From: Orientallactaga sibirica
Taxonomy: Eukaryota > Chordata > Mammalia > Rodentia > Dipodidae
Length of the DNA stretch: 64,000 nt
Assembly (NCBI GenBank): GCA_036365145.1
Contig: JAEOAD010002183.1
Location: 1,984,001-2,048,000, forward strand
Direction: 5' to 3'
Shown piece by piece: positions 33,237-45,220 of the stretch. The first letter of the stretch is position 1. Every line of letters starts with the position of its first letter. The notes beneath the pieces are model-generated. The model was not told where the DNA came from, ran no database searches, and saw nothing but the letters and a program-made list of their open reading frames with translations. A program made the translations under genes and the position numbers.

Positions 33237-33486
33237 CTAAGGGCCTGAAGCACATCCCGGCCAACACTGTAAATAGGACCTGCTCCCAAATGGGCACCTT
33301 GGTTGATTATGCCTAATATCTGTTTGCCTCTCAGCATCAAGTAGTTTTGCCCAGAGAAAACATCTGAGTGCATACAGATCCTCTAGTTGAGAAAATAAAA
33401 CAGAATTAATCACTGTTTTTTAAAATTAATTCCTTTTAAATTGCATTAGTGGAATGAGCTTTGAGTGGTAACTATAGGAGCTCAGT
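33237..33486. other. Unique sequence
   Basis: No repeat or gene recognised. Confidence 0.35.
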
Positions 33487-33790
33487 GTTGGTCTGGAGCA
33501 ATCACACCGTCAGTAAAGTGCTTGCTTCACGAACATGAGGACCTGAGTTCGATCCCTAGTACCCACCTAAAAATGACAACCGTGTCAGTGCATGCCTGTA
33601 ATTCTAGCTCTGGGAAGGATGGTGAGGTGGGGCAGATCCTTAATGCTCATTGGCCAGTTAATCTAGTCTAAGTGGCGAGTCTAGGCCAGTGAGAGACCCT
33701 ATCCCTAGGTCAACACTGAAAGTTGTCCTCTGGTTTCCACATGTTCACACATATATGCATGCGCATGCATATGCATGCACACACACATTT
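33487..33790 (+). mobile_element. B4 SINE
   Basis: 'tcagtaaagtgcttgcttca', 'gaggacctgagttcgatccc', 'tgctcattggccagttaatc', 'gttgtcctctggtttccaca' and an alternating ATGC-rich end. Confidence 0.9.
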
Positions 33791-34902
33791 AAAAAAAAGA
33801 TCAAAGGAAAGCTCAGTTTTATCTGATCAACAACAGAGGCTTCATGAGATGTCTGCTCTTCAGTCCTACCAATAACGTTTTCAAAGAGAGTGGGTTTGAT
33901 TAAAATGTACAGGGTAAGGCTTGACTCCAACCTGCCCAGGAATTATCATGTGACAGTGTGATGAAGTACATACCATCCTAAAAGTTCTTTCAAAAGAACA
34001 TGGACAGAAAATGCTGTCCTTTTGCCAAAAGCAAGACTTCTTTCTGACCCACCCCCAACACCACCACTTTCCACCTTCAGACCAAGGATGAACAAGCTGA
34101 GGCCTGCAGGTCACAGTCCCCAATACCATACTGTCTTTGGAAGCCCTCCACAACCTCCCATGTGTGTCCTTCCTTATGTGACGTGCAGAGCAATGCCAGG
34201 GCACTTGGAAGGACAAAGGAAGGCTCCATGGGGCAGGGTGGCATTTTGCTACTCTGCACTGCTAGTAAGCAATTGGCAGCCTTGCTTATGGGACTTCTCA
34301 AAGCAGCATCCAGAAGGCAGGCTTAGAATTGCAGCCTGGCTGCAGGCCACAGGATGGCAGATGCATGTATTCATGGGCATGTCAAATACATCAGTTTACT
34401 CCAAAATTCGCAAGCCTAGCGTTGATCTGTGAGATTGGACACTAGGCAACTCAAAACAAATCTTGGGAAAGCACACTGACTTGCTACACTTTCATTACTG
34501 TGCAAATGTGCTAAGAGCACATAGCCAAAGGGAGGCAAAAGAAGACGCTCTTCATTCTCAAGGAGAAGAAAAGAGCATAAAGGACACGTCAAAGCAACTG
34601 TCTGATGATCTCAGTGCACTTCTCAGTCCACACAGACTGGATTTGCAGCTAAAACCTTTCTCTCTTTGGGCCAAAGTGTCATTTGACACTCTATACACAT
34701 TTGCTGTGAACTCCAATGTATCAACTGCCACACTGAGGTCAATAAAATACAAAGCTTAATGAGACCTGGTTCCCAATTGTGTGTGGGAAACTGGCCATCA
34801 AATCAGTGAGTGGGATAAGGATATAATGGCAAAAGAAAGAGGTGAGACAAAGGTTCCATGAAGAAGCATGTGTAGGAAGTCCTTAAAAGAATCGGGAATT
34901 CA
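33791..34902. other. Unique sequence, 1.1 kb
   Basis: A 136-codon plus-strand frame (34022-34432) and a 111-codon minus-strand frame overlap each other; neither has a recognisable domain. Confidence 0.42.
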
Positions 34903-35134
34903 GGGCTGGGGTGATAGCTCAGCTGGTAAAGCACTTGCCTCATAAATATGAGGACCGGAGTTTGATCCTCAGAACACACATAAAAATGCTGGGCATGGTA
35001 TCACACATCTGTGATCCCAGCTCTGGGAAGTAGAGATAGGAGAATTTCTAAAGCTCTCTGGCTAGCTAGTCTAGCCTCGTTGGTGAGCTGCAGATCAATG
35101 AGAGACCCTGGTTCAAAGTATAAGACGGATAAAA
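34903..35134 (+). mobile_element. B4 SINE, 3' end missing
   Basis: 'gggctggggtgatagctcag', 'cccagctctgggaagtagag', 'gctagtctagcctcgttggt', then 'atgagagaccctgg'. Cut off where a B1 begins. Confidence 0.88.
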
Positions 35135-35294
35135 GCCAGGCGTGATAGCGCACTCCTTTAATCCCAGCACTCCAGAGGCAGAGGTAGGAGGATGGCCATG
35201 AGTTTAAGGCCACTCTGAGACTACATAGTGGGTTCCAGGTCAGCTTGAGCTGGAGTGAGACCCTACCTCAAAAAACCAAAAAAAAAAAAAAAAA
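35135..35294 (+). mobile_element. B1 SINE
   Basis: 'gccaggcgtgatagcgcact' to 'gagtgagaccctacctcaaa' and a long A-rich tail. Sits at the end of the truncated B4. Confidence 0.94.
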
Positions 35295-35532
35295 TTGATG
35301 AAACATGCACATACAAAAAGAAGGATCATGAAGGAAAATACATACAGCTGGGAAGGAGGCGAACTCACACGTCAGTGGCAGTCATAAATGTTCAGAGGCA
35401 TGGAGGGCTCATCCAGACTCACTGGGCCATGTGGCACTCCCTGCTCCCCGGGGCTGGCACTTCAGAAGCTCACAGCGGCTCTTCTGCTCTGGAGATTTCT
35501 CTTCGCTGACCAGAGCACGTCAACTGAGAGAT
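35295..35532. other. Unique sequence
   Basis: No repeat or gene recognised. Confidence 0.35.
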
Positions 35533-35868
35533 TGCTATGATCTGAATATGTCATGTCCATCATGTGCTCATGTGATAGGAACTTGATCTCCAACTGGTGG
35601 TGCTATTTTAGGAGGCTCTAGAAACTTCTTTAGGAAGTGTGGAAGGGTCTTTGGGGATCTCTTGTCCTTGAACCCTTCTTGTCTTTCACTCTATTTCCTG
35701 TCTTCCCTGAGGTGAAGAAGTTTCTCCACCAAACATTCCTACTCTCATGATGCTCGGCCCAGGTGCCCAGGGCCAAGCATCTCTGGTGGAAGCCCCTGAA
35801 CCCATGAGCCAAATAATTCCTTCCTCCCTTCAGCTATTGGTCACAGCAGTGCAGACATAACTAGTACA
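35533..35868 (+). mobile_element. ERVL-MaLR LTR
   Basis: 'tgctatgatctgaatatgtc', 'tggtggtgctattttaggag', 'cccatgagccaaataattcc', 'tattggtcacagcagtgcag' and 'ataactagtaca' are in the order of a rodent MaLR LTR, with TG start and CA-like end. Confidence 0.82.
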
Positions 35869-36854
35869 GAAAGTAGTCATACCCTGACTCTAGAGATGTC
35901 CAGCAGCTACTCTAAAGACCAACCATTTGCCTTAAGATGGGAACAGGTGAAAGGCATGGCTTACCAAGAGATGGCCCATGCCCAGGTGGGTCAGGCTGAG
36001 GCTAATCTCAGTGTTCTGTCCTACATGGGGTTTTCTTCTCTCCTACCCTGTACTCCTCTCTCCCTAGGAAAATTTGCTTGACAACACCTGCTTGATAATT
36101 CGCATATCCCTAAATTCCTGTCTGGTAGCCCACAGAAGACAGCGAGCCTCTGGCTTTGCTATGAACCTATAGTTCCACTAGCAAGGAATTCCTGGTGCGG
36201 CTTTCCAGTCCTCCAGCCACCTAACCTGTCCCTTTCCTGAATGTTCTCTGCACCATCCAAATTGCTTCCTGCAATTTCCACATCACAGGTCTTATTTTCT
36301 TTACTCTCCCCACTACAGGAAATGCTCCTCTTCACTTACTTATTTCTTTTAACTTTAATATATTCCAAGGCCTCCCAGATTAGACTACCCATTCCCCTGA
36401 CATGCATATTTTTAGCACTGAGATGTAACAAAACATCTTCAGACAATTACATCACACCTTAATCATGTATATTGATGTTGTTCCTTTCAAAATGTTCCTC
36501 TCTGGGGATTAATCACTTCCTCCATTGCAGCCTCTCTCCATATAATTTAGGGATTCCTCCTTTGGGTTTGCCTTCAGAGTACTCACCATATACTGTTGAA
36601 CATGCTAGCCTGTGGCAATTTCCTGTCCTCTGTGGTTTTAGGAAGTCATTTGGAACCAACCCTGGTGACTACAATTTAGTGAGAACCATGTGTTTGGGGA
36701 TTCCGTACTATACACTTCTAGAGATGAGCTTGGATGTGACTCTGTCTCCCACAATGCCATTTTAAATCCAGCCTGTCTAGTGGTGGCAGGTATTTGTCCT
36801 GTACACGTGTCTTTCTTTCCTTTTTGAACCCATGCCTGATGAGCGATGCAGGTA
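35869..36854. other. Unique or highly diverged sequence
   Basis: Pyrimidine-rich at 36200-36330. No confident repeat or gene. Confidence 0.38.
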
Positions 36855-37010
36855 TTGATTCATGCATTCACCAAATGTTTATCGAGCACTTTCCACATGC
36901 CCATCCCAGTGAGGCTGTAAAACCAAATAAAACTGTTTCTACTCACTTAAGACTTAAGGTATGCTGGAGGAAAATTATAAGTAAGTAGACAATATAGAAC
37001 AGTGCAATAA
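36855..37010 (-). mobile_element. L2 remnant, antisense
   Basis: 'attcatgcattcaccaaatg', 'tttatcgagcactttccaca' and 'tgcccatcccagtgaggctg' are the reversed L2 3' end. Confidence 0.65.
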
Positions 37011-37149
37011 ATTTTATCATCAAGACACATCTAGGATTCTACTGGAGGAAATGGAATATAGCTATCCTTAAGGGACAGAGAAACTCTGTCTAGGGTGACT
37101 AGGAACTTGCTGGACAGACATTGGCAGGGAAGCTGAAGGAAGAAACTGC

Positions 37150-37528
37150 TGGTAAGAATTCCAGAGGCTCAGGTGTCTTATTAAAGCTTGTAACTTGGAT
37201 CTCTGGCTACCTGGCTGGAGGAGGTGTTCCAGGGGCAGATCTGAATTCCAGCCCGCAGGTGTAAGAGAGCAGACTGAGCTCCGGGGGCCCAGCTTGCTGC
37301 AGTTCCATGCTGCTTGCTGCCAGGTTGTGTTTGCTGCTTTGTGGTGTGTGTGCTCATGCTGGTGTTTTGCTTGTTTCAGCTTTTCTCTCTGTTTGGATGT
37401 ATGGAAACAGCTTCTTCCACCGGTGATGGGACTTCCCCTAGAGCTGTAAGCTTGAAATCAGTCCCTTCCACACCTAAACTGTGCCTGGTTTGGATGTTCA
37501 TCCCAGCAATGTGGAGCTGTCCACCACA
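37150..37528 (+). mobile_element. MaLR-like LTR, second family, copy 1
   Basis: Matches 50117-50487: 'tcttattaaagcttgtaact', 'tggatctctggctacctggc', 'ggaggaggtgtt', 'gggacttcccctagagctgt' and ends 'cccagcaatgtggagctgtc' followed by caccaca. The first ~25 bp of the LTR are missing or diverged. Confidence 0.78.
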
Positions 37529-37532
37529 ATGT

Positions 37533-37690
37533 TGCAAAATTGTAAACAGCCTGAATGTAAAGTGGTAGAACAATGACTTGGTAAATTCTCATACAGCAAA
37601 CCATGGAAAACTGTCCTTGTTTAACGTGATCTTTGTAAAGATTATAGAACACTATGGGAACATATTATATGAAGAAAATTCAAGTGAAAA
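37533..37690 (+). mobile_element. Old LINE-1 3' fragment
   Basis: 'gcaaaattgtaaacagcctg', 'gacttggtaaattctcatac' and 'agattatagaacactatggg' resemble the end of ancient L1 elements. Diverged. Confidence 0.45.
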
Positions 37691-39011
37691 GGTGGAAAGT
37701 AGTACACCACTAGCACTCATGAGGAATACTGCTCAATGCCCTTGCAAATTCCTGGAGAATTTGAAACCCTGTAGCATTTCACCCTTTATGATACAGTAAC
37801 AGAAAGCGCTTTAATTTTTCCCTCAAGACTCATCATGAGTCTGTGAGCTCAAGATTTGCTTATAAACCTATAGAAATAAAATCTGCCAATAAGTTCTTCA
37901 GTTGCATTACATCACATCATTAGGTGTTTACCTAAATTTACCTAAATCTATGAAAAAGCATCCATCTTCATCATTTCCAGAGTCCCTTGCAAACTCCTTA
38001 GGAAAAGCACAAAAGCTGCACAGAAGAGGTGGGCCCATGGAAGAGGTGGCCTGGGCTTGTTACTGATTATATCTCTTTCTTAAACACCATCTTTTAAATA
38101 TAGCCATTTTCAAATGAAAGCCCTGAAATACTAAAATGTAATGTTATCTTAGAATCCAAGGCAAAGAGTTGAAAACATCAAATTCAAGACTATCAATAGC
38201 CCACCACTATTCCCAAGTGCGTGTGCTGCAGTTGCAACTACTTGAAAATGCAGATATATGGCCAAAGCTGCCTGACAACACAGAAAATAAGGAAGATTGC
38301 ATTTGAGGGAGATAATTTTAAATAATATTTTCATTTTAGAATATTTCAAGCCTCATAGCATTGTTTTATAAAGCAAAGTCCATAAATGATTTCTTGCTCT
38401 GCTGCTACATCATTGTACATCAAAGTCATTGATATTTGGTACTTTATTCTATATTTTCAGGGATTTCCAAGTGCAACGACAACAACAACAAAAAATAGGT
38501 GTGCACAAGAGAATTTTAAGCAAGAACTGGCTATGGAATTAACCATTTGGTACTGCCTATGGCATTCAACCAAGGCTCCCAAAACAGTGTGTCTTTGTAC
38601 TCACACACACTGAGCATTGTCTTCAAAGCCGGCTAATGCTCTTCTATTCCCATAAAGAAGCACACCCATGGTTCCAGGGACACCTGTGATTGATGTGACA
38701 CGAACTGCAGGTTACATCCAGTGGCTTGATCTGCAGACTGCTGAATGACAGAGGAAGAGAGAAGCCGGAAGGACAGAAAGAGGGGAGCCGTCATGCTACA
38801 TTCATGCACAGCAGAACTACAAGCCAGTTTTCTGTTTCTTGCTTTTCACAGCTTGTGATGTTGCTGTCATTCTGTCATGTGGATGGACACTAGAAATAAT
38901 GTGACAGATCACATGAAAGAAACCCACCATAGCATTAGCATGTGAAATAGTCAAACACTGTGACTGCAATTCCTTCAGGGATTGATCATAGAGCAACATT
39001 TAACTGAGAAA
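37691..39011. other. Unique sequence, 1.3 kb
   Basis: AT-rich. Nothing recognised beyond a short CAA-rich run at 38473-38495. Confidence 0.42.
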
Positions 39012-39350
39012 GTGTATTGTACCATTCTACTCTGGATGCTATAAAATAATACCAAGAGAAATTTATTTTCTCACATGTCTGGAGGCTAAAGTCCAAGATT
39101 AAGGATATCAGCAAGGGCAGATTCTGGTAAGGGCTCACTTCCGGGTTGGCAGACAGGCTGCAACCTTGTCTCATGATTTCACATGGTGGAGAGAGAAGAA
39201 AAACTCTGGTGTCTCTTCCTATTGGATCAGATCCTACCCTTAGAACTTCATGTAACCTTAATTACATCCTTCATGACTCCATGTGTGCACCTTGCTGGGA
39301 ATTAGAGCTCCAACATATGAATTTGTATGTTTAGAGGGTGGGGGTGGATT
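39012..39350 (-). mobile_element. ERVL-MaLR LTR (MLT1/MST-like), antisense
   Basis: 'gatgctataaaataatacca', 'tttattttctcacatgtctg', 'gaggctaaagtccaagatta', 'ttcacatggtggagagagaa' and 'cttaattacatccttcatga' match antisense MaLR. Confidence 0.85.
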
Positions 39351-39780
39351 TGGTCCTTAACCTGTATGTTGTCTGTTTTTGCAGGACAGAAGACACACCA
39401 TTGTTTGGGTGCATGAATTTTGCAATTTTCAGAAGCCTCACTGTCTTTTCACTTAGTAAAAATAAAACTTAATAACAGTTCAGAGAAAGAAGTTCCAATG
39501 TTAAAGGATAAATCTAAAAAGAAAAAAATCATCAATAAAGGCTAACAAGTGTGGAGAACTGCAAAAACTACCACATTTAGATTGAATCTGAATGAAAATT
39601 ATGAACAATGAAACTCGATTTTCTCTTTTTAATAATGGAACTCTATGACATCCTAAAACTCTGGGTTTATCTATATTTGTTTTCAGTTATTGACTCAATA
39701 GAGAAATGGGATAAAGGCTCAAGACAAGAATAGGAGAGAACAGAACACTTGAAGCCTGAGGAGTATTTAGTACTCCATAT
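39351..39780. other. Unique sequence
   Basis: AT-rich; no repeat or gene recognised. Confidence 0.38.
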
Positions 39781-40060
39781 TCTTTTTGAACATGTGTTTA
39801 GTATGGGTGGTGGTGGTGTGTGTATGCGTGTGACGTATGTGTGTGATGTCTGTACATGTGTGTACAGGTATGTGTGCCCCACAGAGAAAGTCAAGTGTCC
39901 TCAATCACAGGCCTTGTGTTTTCCCTGAGACAGTCTCTCTGAACCCAGAGCTGCCTTTATCATTACGACTGGCTGACCAGTGAGCTCCAGTGCATGTCCA
40001 GTCTCTGATCCCCATAGGACTGGGGTTATAGGCATGGCCGCACATGCCAGCTAACGGTGA
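39781..40060 (-). mobile_element. B4-type SINE, reverse
   Basis: TG-rich tail (39805-39875), 'gacagtctctctgaacccag', 'gaccagtgagctccagtgca' and 'tggggttataggcatggccg'. Confidence 0.8.
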
Positions 40061-40071
40061 ATGTGAAGCTG

Positions 40072-40615
40072 GGGAGATGGCTTAGTAAGGTGATTGCTAC
40101 ACAAGCATGAAGACCTGAGCTGGACCCCCAGTATCCATGTAAGAATTCTGGGTACTTCACTAAGTGTGGAGGTGGGGTACAGAAGTAAGAGGATTCCTAG
40201 CAGAGACAGTCTAGCCTAACTGGTGAGCTTGAGGTAAGTGACAGACTCTGTCTCAATGAAGGAAGGAAGGAAGCAAGGAAGCAAGGAAGCAAGGAAGCAA
40301 GGAAGCAAGGAAGCAAGGAAGGAAGGAGGAAGGGAGGGAGGAAGAGAGGGAAGGGAGGGAGGGAGGGAAGGAAGGAGGGAGGGAGGGAGGGAAGGAAGGA
40401 AGGAAGGAAAGGAGGGAGGGAGGGAGAGAGGAAGAAAGGAGAAGAAAGAAGGAATGAAAAGGCAGGAAGAAATGAAAAGAAAGAGGGAAAAAATGGACAG
40501 TGTTAGTGAGAACTATACTTGAGGTTGAGGTTGTCTCCGACTTCCCTATGCACATGTAGACACATGGACCCCACCACCACTTAACACATACAGACATACA
40601 AATAAGCAATTAAAA
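40072..40615 (+). mobile_element. B4 SINE split by an internal purine repeat
   Basis: Head and middle at 40072-40257 ('gctggggagatggcttagta', 'cagtctagcctaactggtga', 'gacagactctgtctcaatga'). The 3' end resumes at about 40500 ('tgaggttgtctccgacttcc' and a CA-rich end). The A-rich linker of B4 has expanded into the repeat below. Confidence 0.82.
40258..40490 (+). repeat. Compound purine microsatellite
   Basis: First an 8-bp unit ggaagcaa repeated about six times (C at 40274, 40282, 40290, 40298, 40306, 40314), then uninterrupted purines from 40315 to 40454 made of GGAA and GGGA units. Confidence 0.96.
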
Positions 40616-41249
40616 TAATAATAAAATAGCCACTGAATGTTCTCCACTGATCAGGCATATCCAACATTCATGCCAGTGATCTTCAGATGTATCACTTTAC
40701 AGATGAAGAAAAGGAAAGAACGGTGTGGTTGCCCCTCATATCCAAGTACATGTGCTGATATGAAGCAATCAGGCCGCTCTGGTCCAAAGAGAAACTCATT
40801 TATGAATGTCCCTGGAATACAATTCTTCTGGAAAGTTCATAAGGAAAGTCTCCCTCTCCTGAGAAAGCACCCCAGACAAAGACAGCGCTCTTCCTCTAAC
40901 AATGATGTACTGCATCCTGCTCCCCGCCAGGACAATGGCAAGGATGGCAGAGGGAGGAAGATACTTAGCATCTTTAAAGGCATCTGTGAGATCCAACCCC
41001 ATACACTACAGACACCCAGCTTCTGGACTGTGTAACAGGAGATAAAGATCTAAGTATCTGTGCTATGAGTCAGATTCTATTTTCTTCTCATCAAAAGTAT
41101 CATGGCTTATACAAAAATGGGCAGAATCCAAACTTGGGTCTATAAGATTAGTAAATACCTACATATCCTCAGAGTCTTCTAGTCTGAGACACTGTCTCAG
41201 TGGTGGGGTGGGGACTGATGTCCAAATAATAGCATAAGTGGCCCTACAG
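40616..41249. other. Unique sequence with a 132-codon frame
   Basis: Plus-strand frame 40637-41035 has no recognisable domain. Its start overlaps weak MIR-like sequence (tcactttacagatgaagaaa). Judged a chance ORF. Confidence 0.4.
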
Positions 41250-41400
41250 TCACAGACTTGGATTCAATCCTAGCTCTGACACTCATTAGTTATCTGATCA
41301 TGGGCAAATTACCCTTCTCTTAATGACTGTTACCTCATCTGAAAAATGGGAACAATAATAGTGCCTGCCTCAACAGGCTTTTTAAAGACAAGACACTTCC
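41250..41400 (-). mobile_element. MIR SINE, antisense
   Basis: 'gattcaatcctagctctgac', 'atcatgggcaaattaccctt', 'cctcatctgaaaaatgggaa' and 'caataatagtgcctgcctca' give a clear reversed MIR. Confidence 0.9.
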
Positions 41401-41479
41401 ACACAGTCTTCTGTGACCTTGAGTTCTCAGAGAAGGGGACTCCATGCCTTTTGTATTCTAGATTCTTTTCCTCAGTATC

Positions 41480-41643
41480 TTTTTGTTTTATTTTGTTTTG
41501 ATTTTTTGAGGTAGGGTTTCACTCTACTCCAGGCTGACCTGGAATTCACTATGTAGTCTCAGAGGAGCCTTGAAATCACAGCAATCCTCCTATCTCTGCC
41601 TCCCAAGTGTTGGGATTAAAGGTGTGCGCCACCACATCTGGCA
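41480..41643 (-). mobile_element. B1 SINE, reverse
   Basis: Perfect 11-bp TSD tcctcagtatc at 41469-41479 and 41644-41654. T-rich tail with GTTTT units, then complete reversed B1. Confidence 0.96.
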
Positions 41644-41654
41644 TCCTCAGTATC

Positions 41655-41959
41655 CTTATGATATTTGACTGGAATGACTTATTTTCTTCTTATAAATCTA
41701 TACCAAAACAAACATTTGGAGCTCTTTAATGTTTGTTTCTGTTTGAATTTTGGTTTTCATGTCCCTTTTGTTTATTTAGGTTTTCTGTTTGTGTCAAGCC
41801 TACAGATTGATTGCATGCTCTACCACTGAGCTCTATCTCTAGCCCCCTTTTTTTCTTTTTGATTAGTGACTATCCTCAATTTTCATTTTAAAAAATCATT
41901 AAAGGAAACACTTAACATGTTACCCATGGTATCACTGCTAGTTTTGAGAAGTGTCTCCC
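41655..41959. other. Unique sequence
   Basis: 41795-41845 has 'gcatgctctaccactgagct', a reversed ID-like head, too short to call. Confidence 0.35.
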
Positions 41960-42257
41960 AAAGGTCTTTGCTTATTGTCAGCTTGTGTCTACTGGGAGGA
42001 AGTGAAGAATTTAAAGGGTTTATAAGGATGTTATGTTATTAGAGGAGTGTCCTTAAAGTGGGCGTCAAATCCTACCACCTCCCAGCTGCTTCGTAGGCAC
42101 CATGATGCCAGTAGCACCCACCAGGAAGTACTATGTTACTGCAAGTCCAAAGCAACCAAGCCAAGTGACCATTACTGAAACCCTGAGGCAAAATAAACTG
42201 TCTTTTAAGTTGATTTATCTCAGGTATTTGTCACAGTGACAGAAATCATACTTCACA
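41960..42257 (+). mobile_element. ERVL-MaLR LTR
   Basis: 'gtgtccttaaagtgggcgtc', 'ggcaccatgatgccagtagc', 'gaggcaaaataaactgtctt', 'caggtatttgtcacagtgac' fit the 3' two-thirds of a rodent MaLR LTR. Confidence 0.75.
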
Positions 42258-42339
42258 ATTAAACTATTTTCCATTTTGATATTACTACTAGCATACAATA
42301 TTCACTTACCTTCAGTTATAGTGAACACTCTTTGGCTTA

Positions 42340-42610
42340 TTAATTTTAGGTTATAACAGAGTTCCTCATATTTATCATGTTCATTATAATTACTTGCTTT
42401 AATAGTCCCATAAGTTTAAAACAGCATAATTTACTCTGTATTCTCCTAGGAGTGCATATACATTTTTTGTTTCATTGCATTATTTCCTTAAGAAATAAGT
42501 CCCAGAAAGTGAAGCAACTGGGTCTAAAGATCTGAAATTTCTTTTGCCTCCTGATAAATAATTTCTTCCAAAAGAGGTATCTCCATATGAAGTTGCAAAC
42601 ATTACCTACG
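42340..42610 (-). mobile_element. Old LINE-1 fragment, antisense
   Basis: 'taagaaataagtcccagaaa', 'gtgaagcaactgggtctaaa', 'cttccaaaagaggtatctcc' match the reversed end region of ancient L1. Confidence 0.5.
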
Positions 42611-44204
42611 CAAGACAAATTGAATATCTCCAGATAGTTACTTGGTTTGAAACATCACATGAACATCTGGACTTTGTGGAAATAGGCATTTTGATTGCTT
42701 TTGCCATGCTTCTCAATCTCTGTAACTCTAGCTCTGCTTTCTTGCTTCAAAAACCCCCCTTTAAGCCAATCAATTTTGTTTTTCATGAGCCCTGAATTTT
42801 TAAAAGCCTGTCTGGTTTTATCTCTCTTCATAAATCAGATTGGATGGAGACAGGCTCCCCAAGGATGCATCAGTGACTCAAGGATGCTGGTTTTAATGGA
42901 TGATGAATCTCAGTTCTGTCCTCCTCTGTGAGAGGCACATTGCATTGTGGGAGTGAGGTGGTGCAATCACTCCATCCACATGGAGTACCTGGTTTCTGCT
43001 AGCAAAACCTCAGTCCTTGGACTAGCTCATGAACAGTTTGGATGTGAATTGGTGAACAGCTAAGAAAAATGCACCCCATAAAAGCTCATGGTGAGCTGCT
43101 TCTCAGCCTCCTATCTAGAAAAACAGAAAAAATACCCGCCTTTCCTCTTAGAATAGGACAACAGGGTTTGGCTGTACTTAGAGGAGCTTCTTGCAGACAG
43201 AGAGAAGCTTAAAGTTGTGCATTTTTCTGTGGTGAGTTTCCCTGACTTAGCAGGGCAGATACTTATAAATCATAGGCAAGGTGGTTAACACAACCCTCAA
43301 GGCTCCTAAAAGGACTTTGTCTAGCCTCTTGTGAGATCATTCTACCTTCTTCCTTGTGTTTCTAACATTACCATTACCCAAATCAAAATAAAGACACTAA
43401 AACACTAGGCATTATACCCAGTTCTACGAGAGTCATTCAAGTGACAGTCTACTCGTTTTTCATTCCCAAGTATTATAGCCATGACAACACACCACTGAAA
43501 CATTCATATAGAGTTCCAACAATAAATATATCTAGAGATCATCAAGGAATTACAATCCCCTGGCTAAGAAACACATTGAGTTCATGAGCTGAGAAACATT
43601 TTGTATTAAAGTCCAGATGATAAACTGTTAGACTTTGAGATCTTTATCCCAATTAGTCAACTTTATTAGAATAAAAGCAGCCACAAACAATAGGTAAATG
43701 AATCAATATGGCTATATTTTATTAACAGACACAGACATCATCTTTGTCTCAAAAGCCATATAGTTTTCTAGCCCCTGCTCTATTATGTGAAGATATAATG
43801 GAGGATTTCTTTTAGCTTTGTGTTCCTCCTACCTGCATTCTGTGTTCATGTCATCACTGTCAGGCTTCATATGCTTTGGAGTTTATGAAGTGGAGAGGAA
43901 TTTTTTCCAACATTGAATCTGAATCATTCAATCAAACATGTAAGATATTTGTGGGCTTAGAATTCCGTCCTTAAGCAGCCTGGTCTCTGTTAAATACATT
44001 GTTTGGTGATGTAGAATGATTTGGGCAAGAAAATTAAGATTGTGTCATAGCAGGCAAAATAAATAACATTTCAGAGCCTTTTGAAGAGTAGTTGAATCCT
44101 GCCTCTTTGGGAAGTTCACAGGCTCAGCTTTGAGTGGCTTCTTTGGGTATCAGTGAAAGCAGTGAGGGCCAGAATGTCATCCGATGAACAGAAGGCACTT
44201 GAGG
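42611..44204. other. Unique sequence, 1.6 kb
   Basis: AT-rich and without recognised repeats. The longest frame is 78 codons (42695-42931). Confidence 0.42.
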
Positions 44205-44340
44205 CCTGGAGCTGACAGCTGATACTGTGAAACTCTGCTTGGACAAGTGCTTTAATTTCTCTGAGACTCAATTTCCCCTTCTATAAGATAGGAAATATGG
44301 ATTTGAAAACTTGGATTAGACAAATTCTAAATCTGCTGAT
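44205..44340 (-). mobile_element. MIR-like remnant, antisense
   Basis: 'ctctgagactcaatttcccc' then 'ttctataagataggaaatat' is the reversed MIR core. Confidence 0.55.
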
Positions 44341-44350
44341 TTCGAACACT

Positions 44351-44488
44351 TGTTTTTGAGAAAAAGTCTCATGTAGCCCAGGCTGACCTCAAATTTGCAA
44401 TGGAGGTAAAGATAGCCTTGAACTTCTGATCTTCCTGCCTCTACCTTCCAAGTACTGGGACTATAGGTATGTATCACTACACCCGGTT
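44351..44488 (-). mobile_element. B1 SINE, reverse, diverged
   Basis: 'gtctcatgtagcccaggctg', 'agccttgaacttctgatctt', 'tccaagtactgggactatag', 'cactacacccgg'. Internally duplicated around 'caggctgacctcaaa'. Confidence 0.82.
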
Positions 44489-44705
44489 TATGAACACTTC
44501 AAAGTTTGTGTCAACAAATCTATATAGAAACCTTTCTACCATGTCAAGATGTAAACAATTTAAGAGAAAGTCCTAGCTCTTGTGGTGTTCAAACATGCAT
44601 CCTATGACAATCTCTCAGTTTGGCTTCTCCAAAAACCAAGACACTTCAGCCATCCCAGGATCTACAATGATTACAAAAGTTCCCTAGCTTAAAGCTTTCC
44701 ATCCT

Positions 44706-44929
44706 GGGCTGGAGAGATGGCTTAGCAATTAAGGCTCATGGCTGCTAAGCCTAAGGACCCTGGTTTTGATTCTCCAGGTCCCACATAAGCCAGATGCACA
44801 TGGTGGTGCATGCATCTGAAGTTTATCTGCAATGGCTAGAGGCCCTGGTGCACCATTCTGATTCTCTCTCTCTCTCTGTCTCTCCCTCTCTCTGTCTCTA
44901 ATAAATAAATAAAAATAAAATCTTTTTTA
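44706..44929 (+). mobile_element. B2-superfamily SINE, subtype A, base of a SINE nest
   Basis: Starts after aaagctttccatcct (44691-44705). The same 15-mer with one change recurs at 45385-45399, beyond two further SINEs. Its tail is interrupted at 44930. Confidence 0.95.
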
Positions 44930-45187
44930 GGGCTGGAGAGATGGCTTAGTGGTTAAGGCGCCTGCCTCCTAAGCATAAGAATGCCTGTTCCAATCTCCAG
45001 GTCCCACGTTTAGCCAGATGCAGTGACACAAGGATGCAATGCCGCACTTGACCACAAGGGGGCGGACACATCTGGATTTCGTTTTCAGCAGCTGAGAGGC
45101 TGCTGACGCACCCATCTCTATCTGTCTTCCTCTCCCTCTCTCTCTCTCTGTCTTTGTGTCTCTCTCAAAAAAAAAAAAATAAATAAC
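44930..45187 (+). mobile_element. B2-superfamily SINE, subtype B, nested in the tail of subtype A
   Basis: TSD aaaataaaatctttttta at 44912-44929 recurs at 45188-45206 with one extra T. Complete body with 'cacttgaccacaagggggcg'. Confidence 0.96.
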
Positions 45188-45220
45188 AAAATAAAATCTT
45201 TTTTTAAAAAGGATTTCCAG

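Noticed and set aside
34022..34432. 136-codon plus-strand open frame
   Set aside because: An equally open minus-strand frame overlaps it and neither shows a motif.
40637..41035. 132-codon plus-strand open frame
   Set aside because: No domain or splice support; the start overlaps MIR-like sequence.
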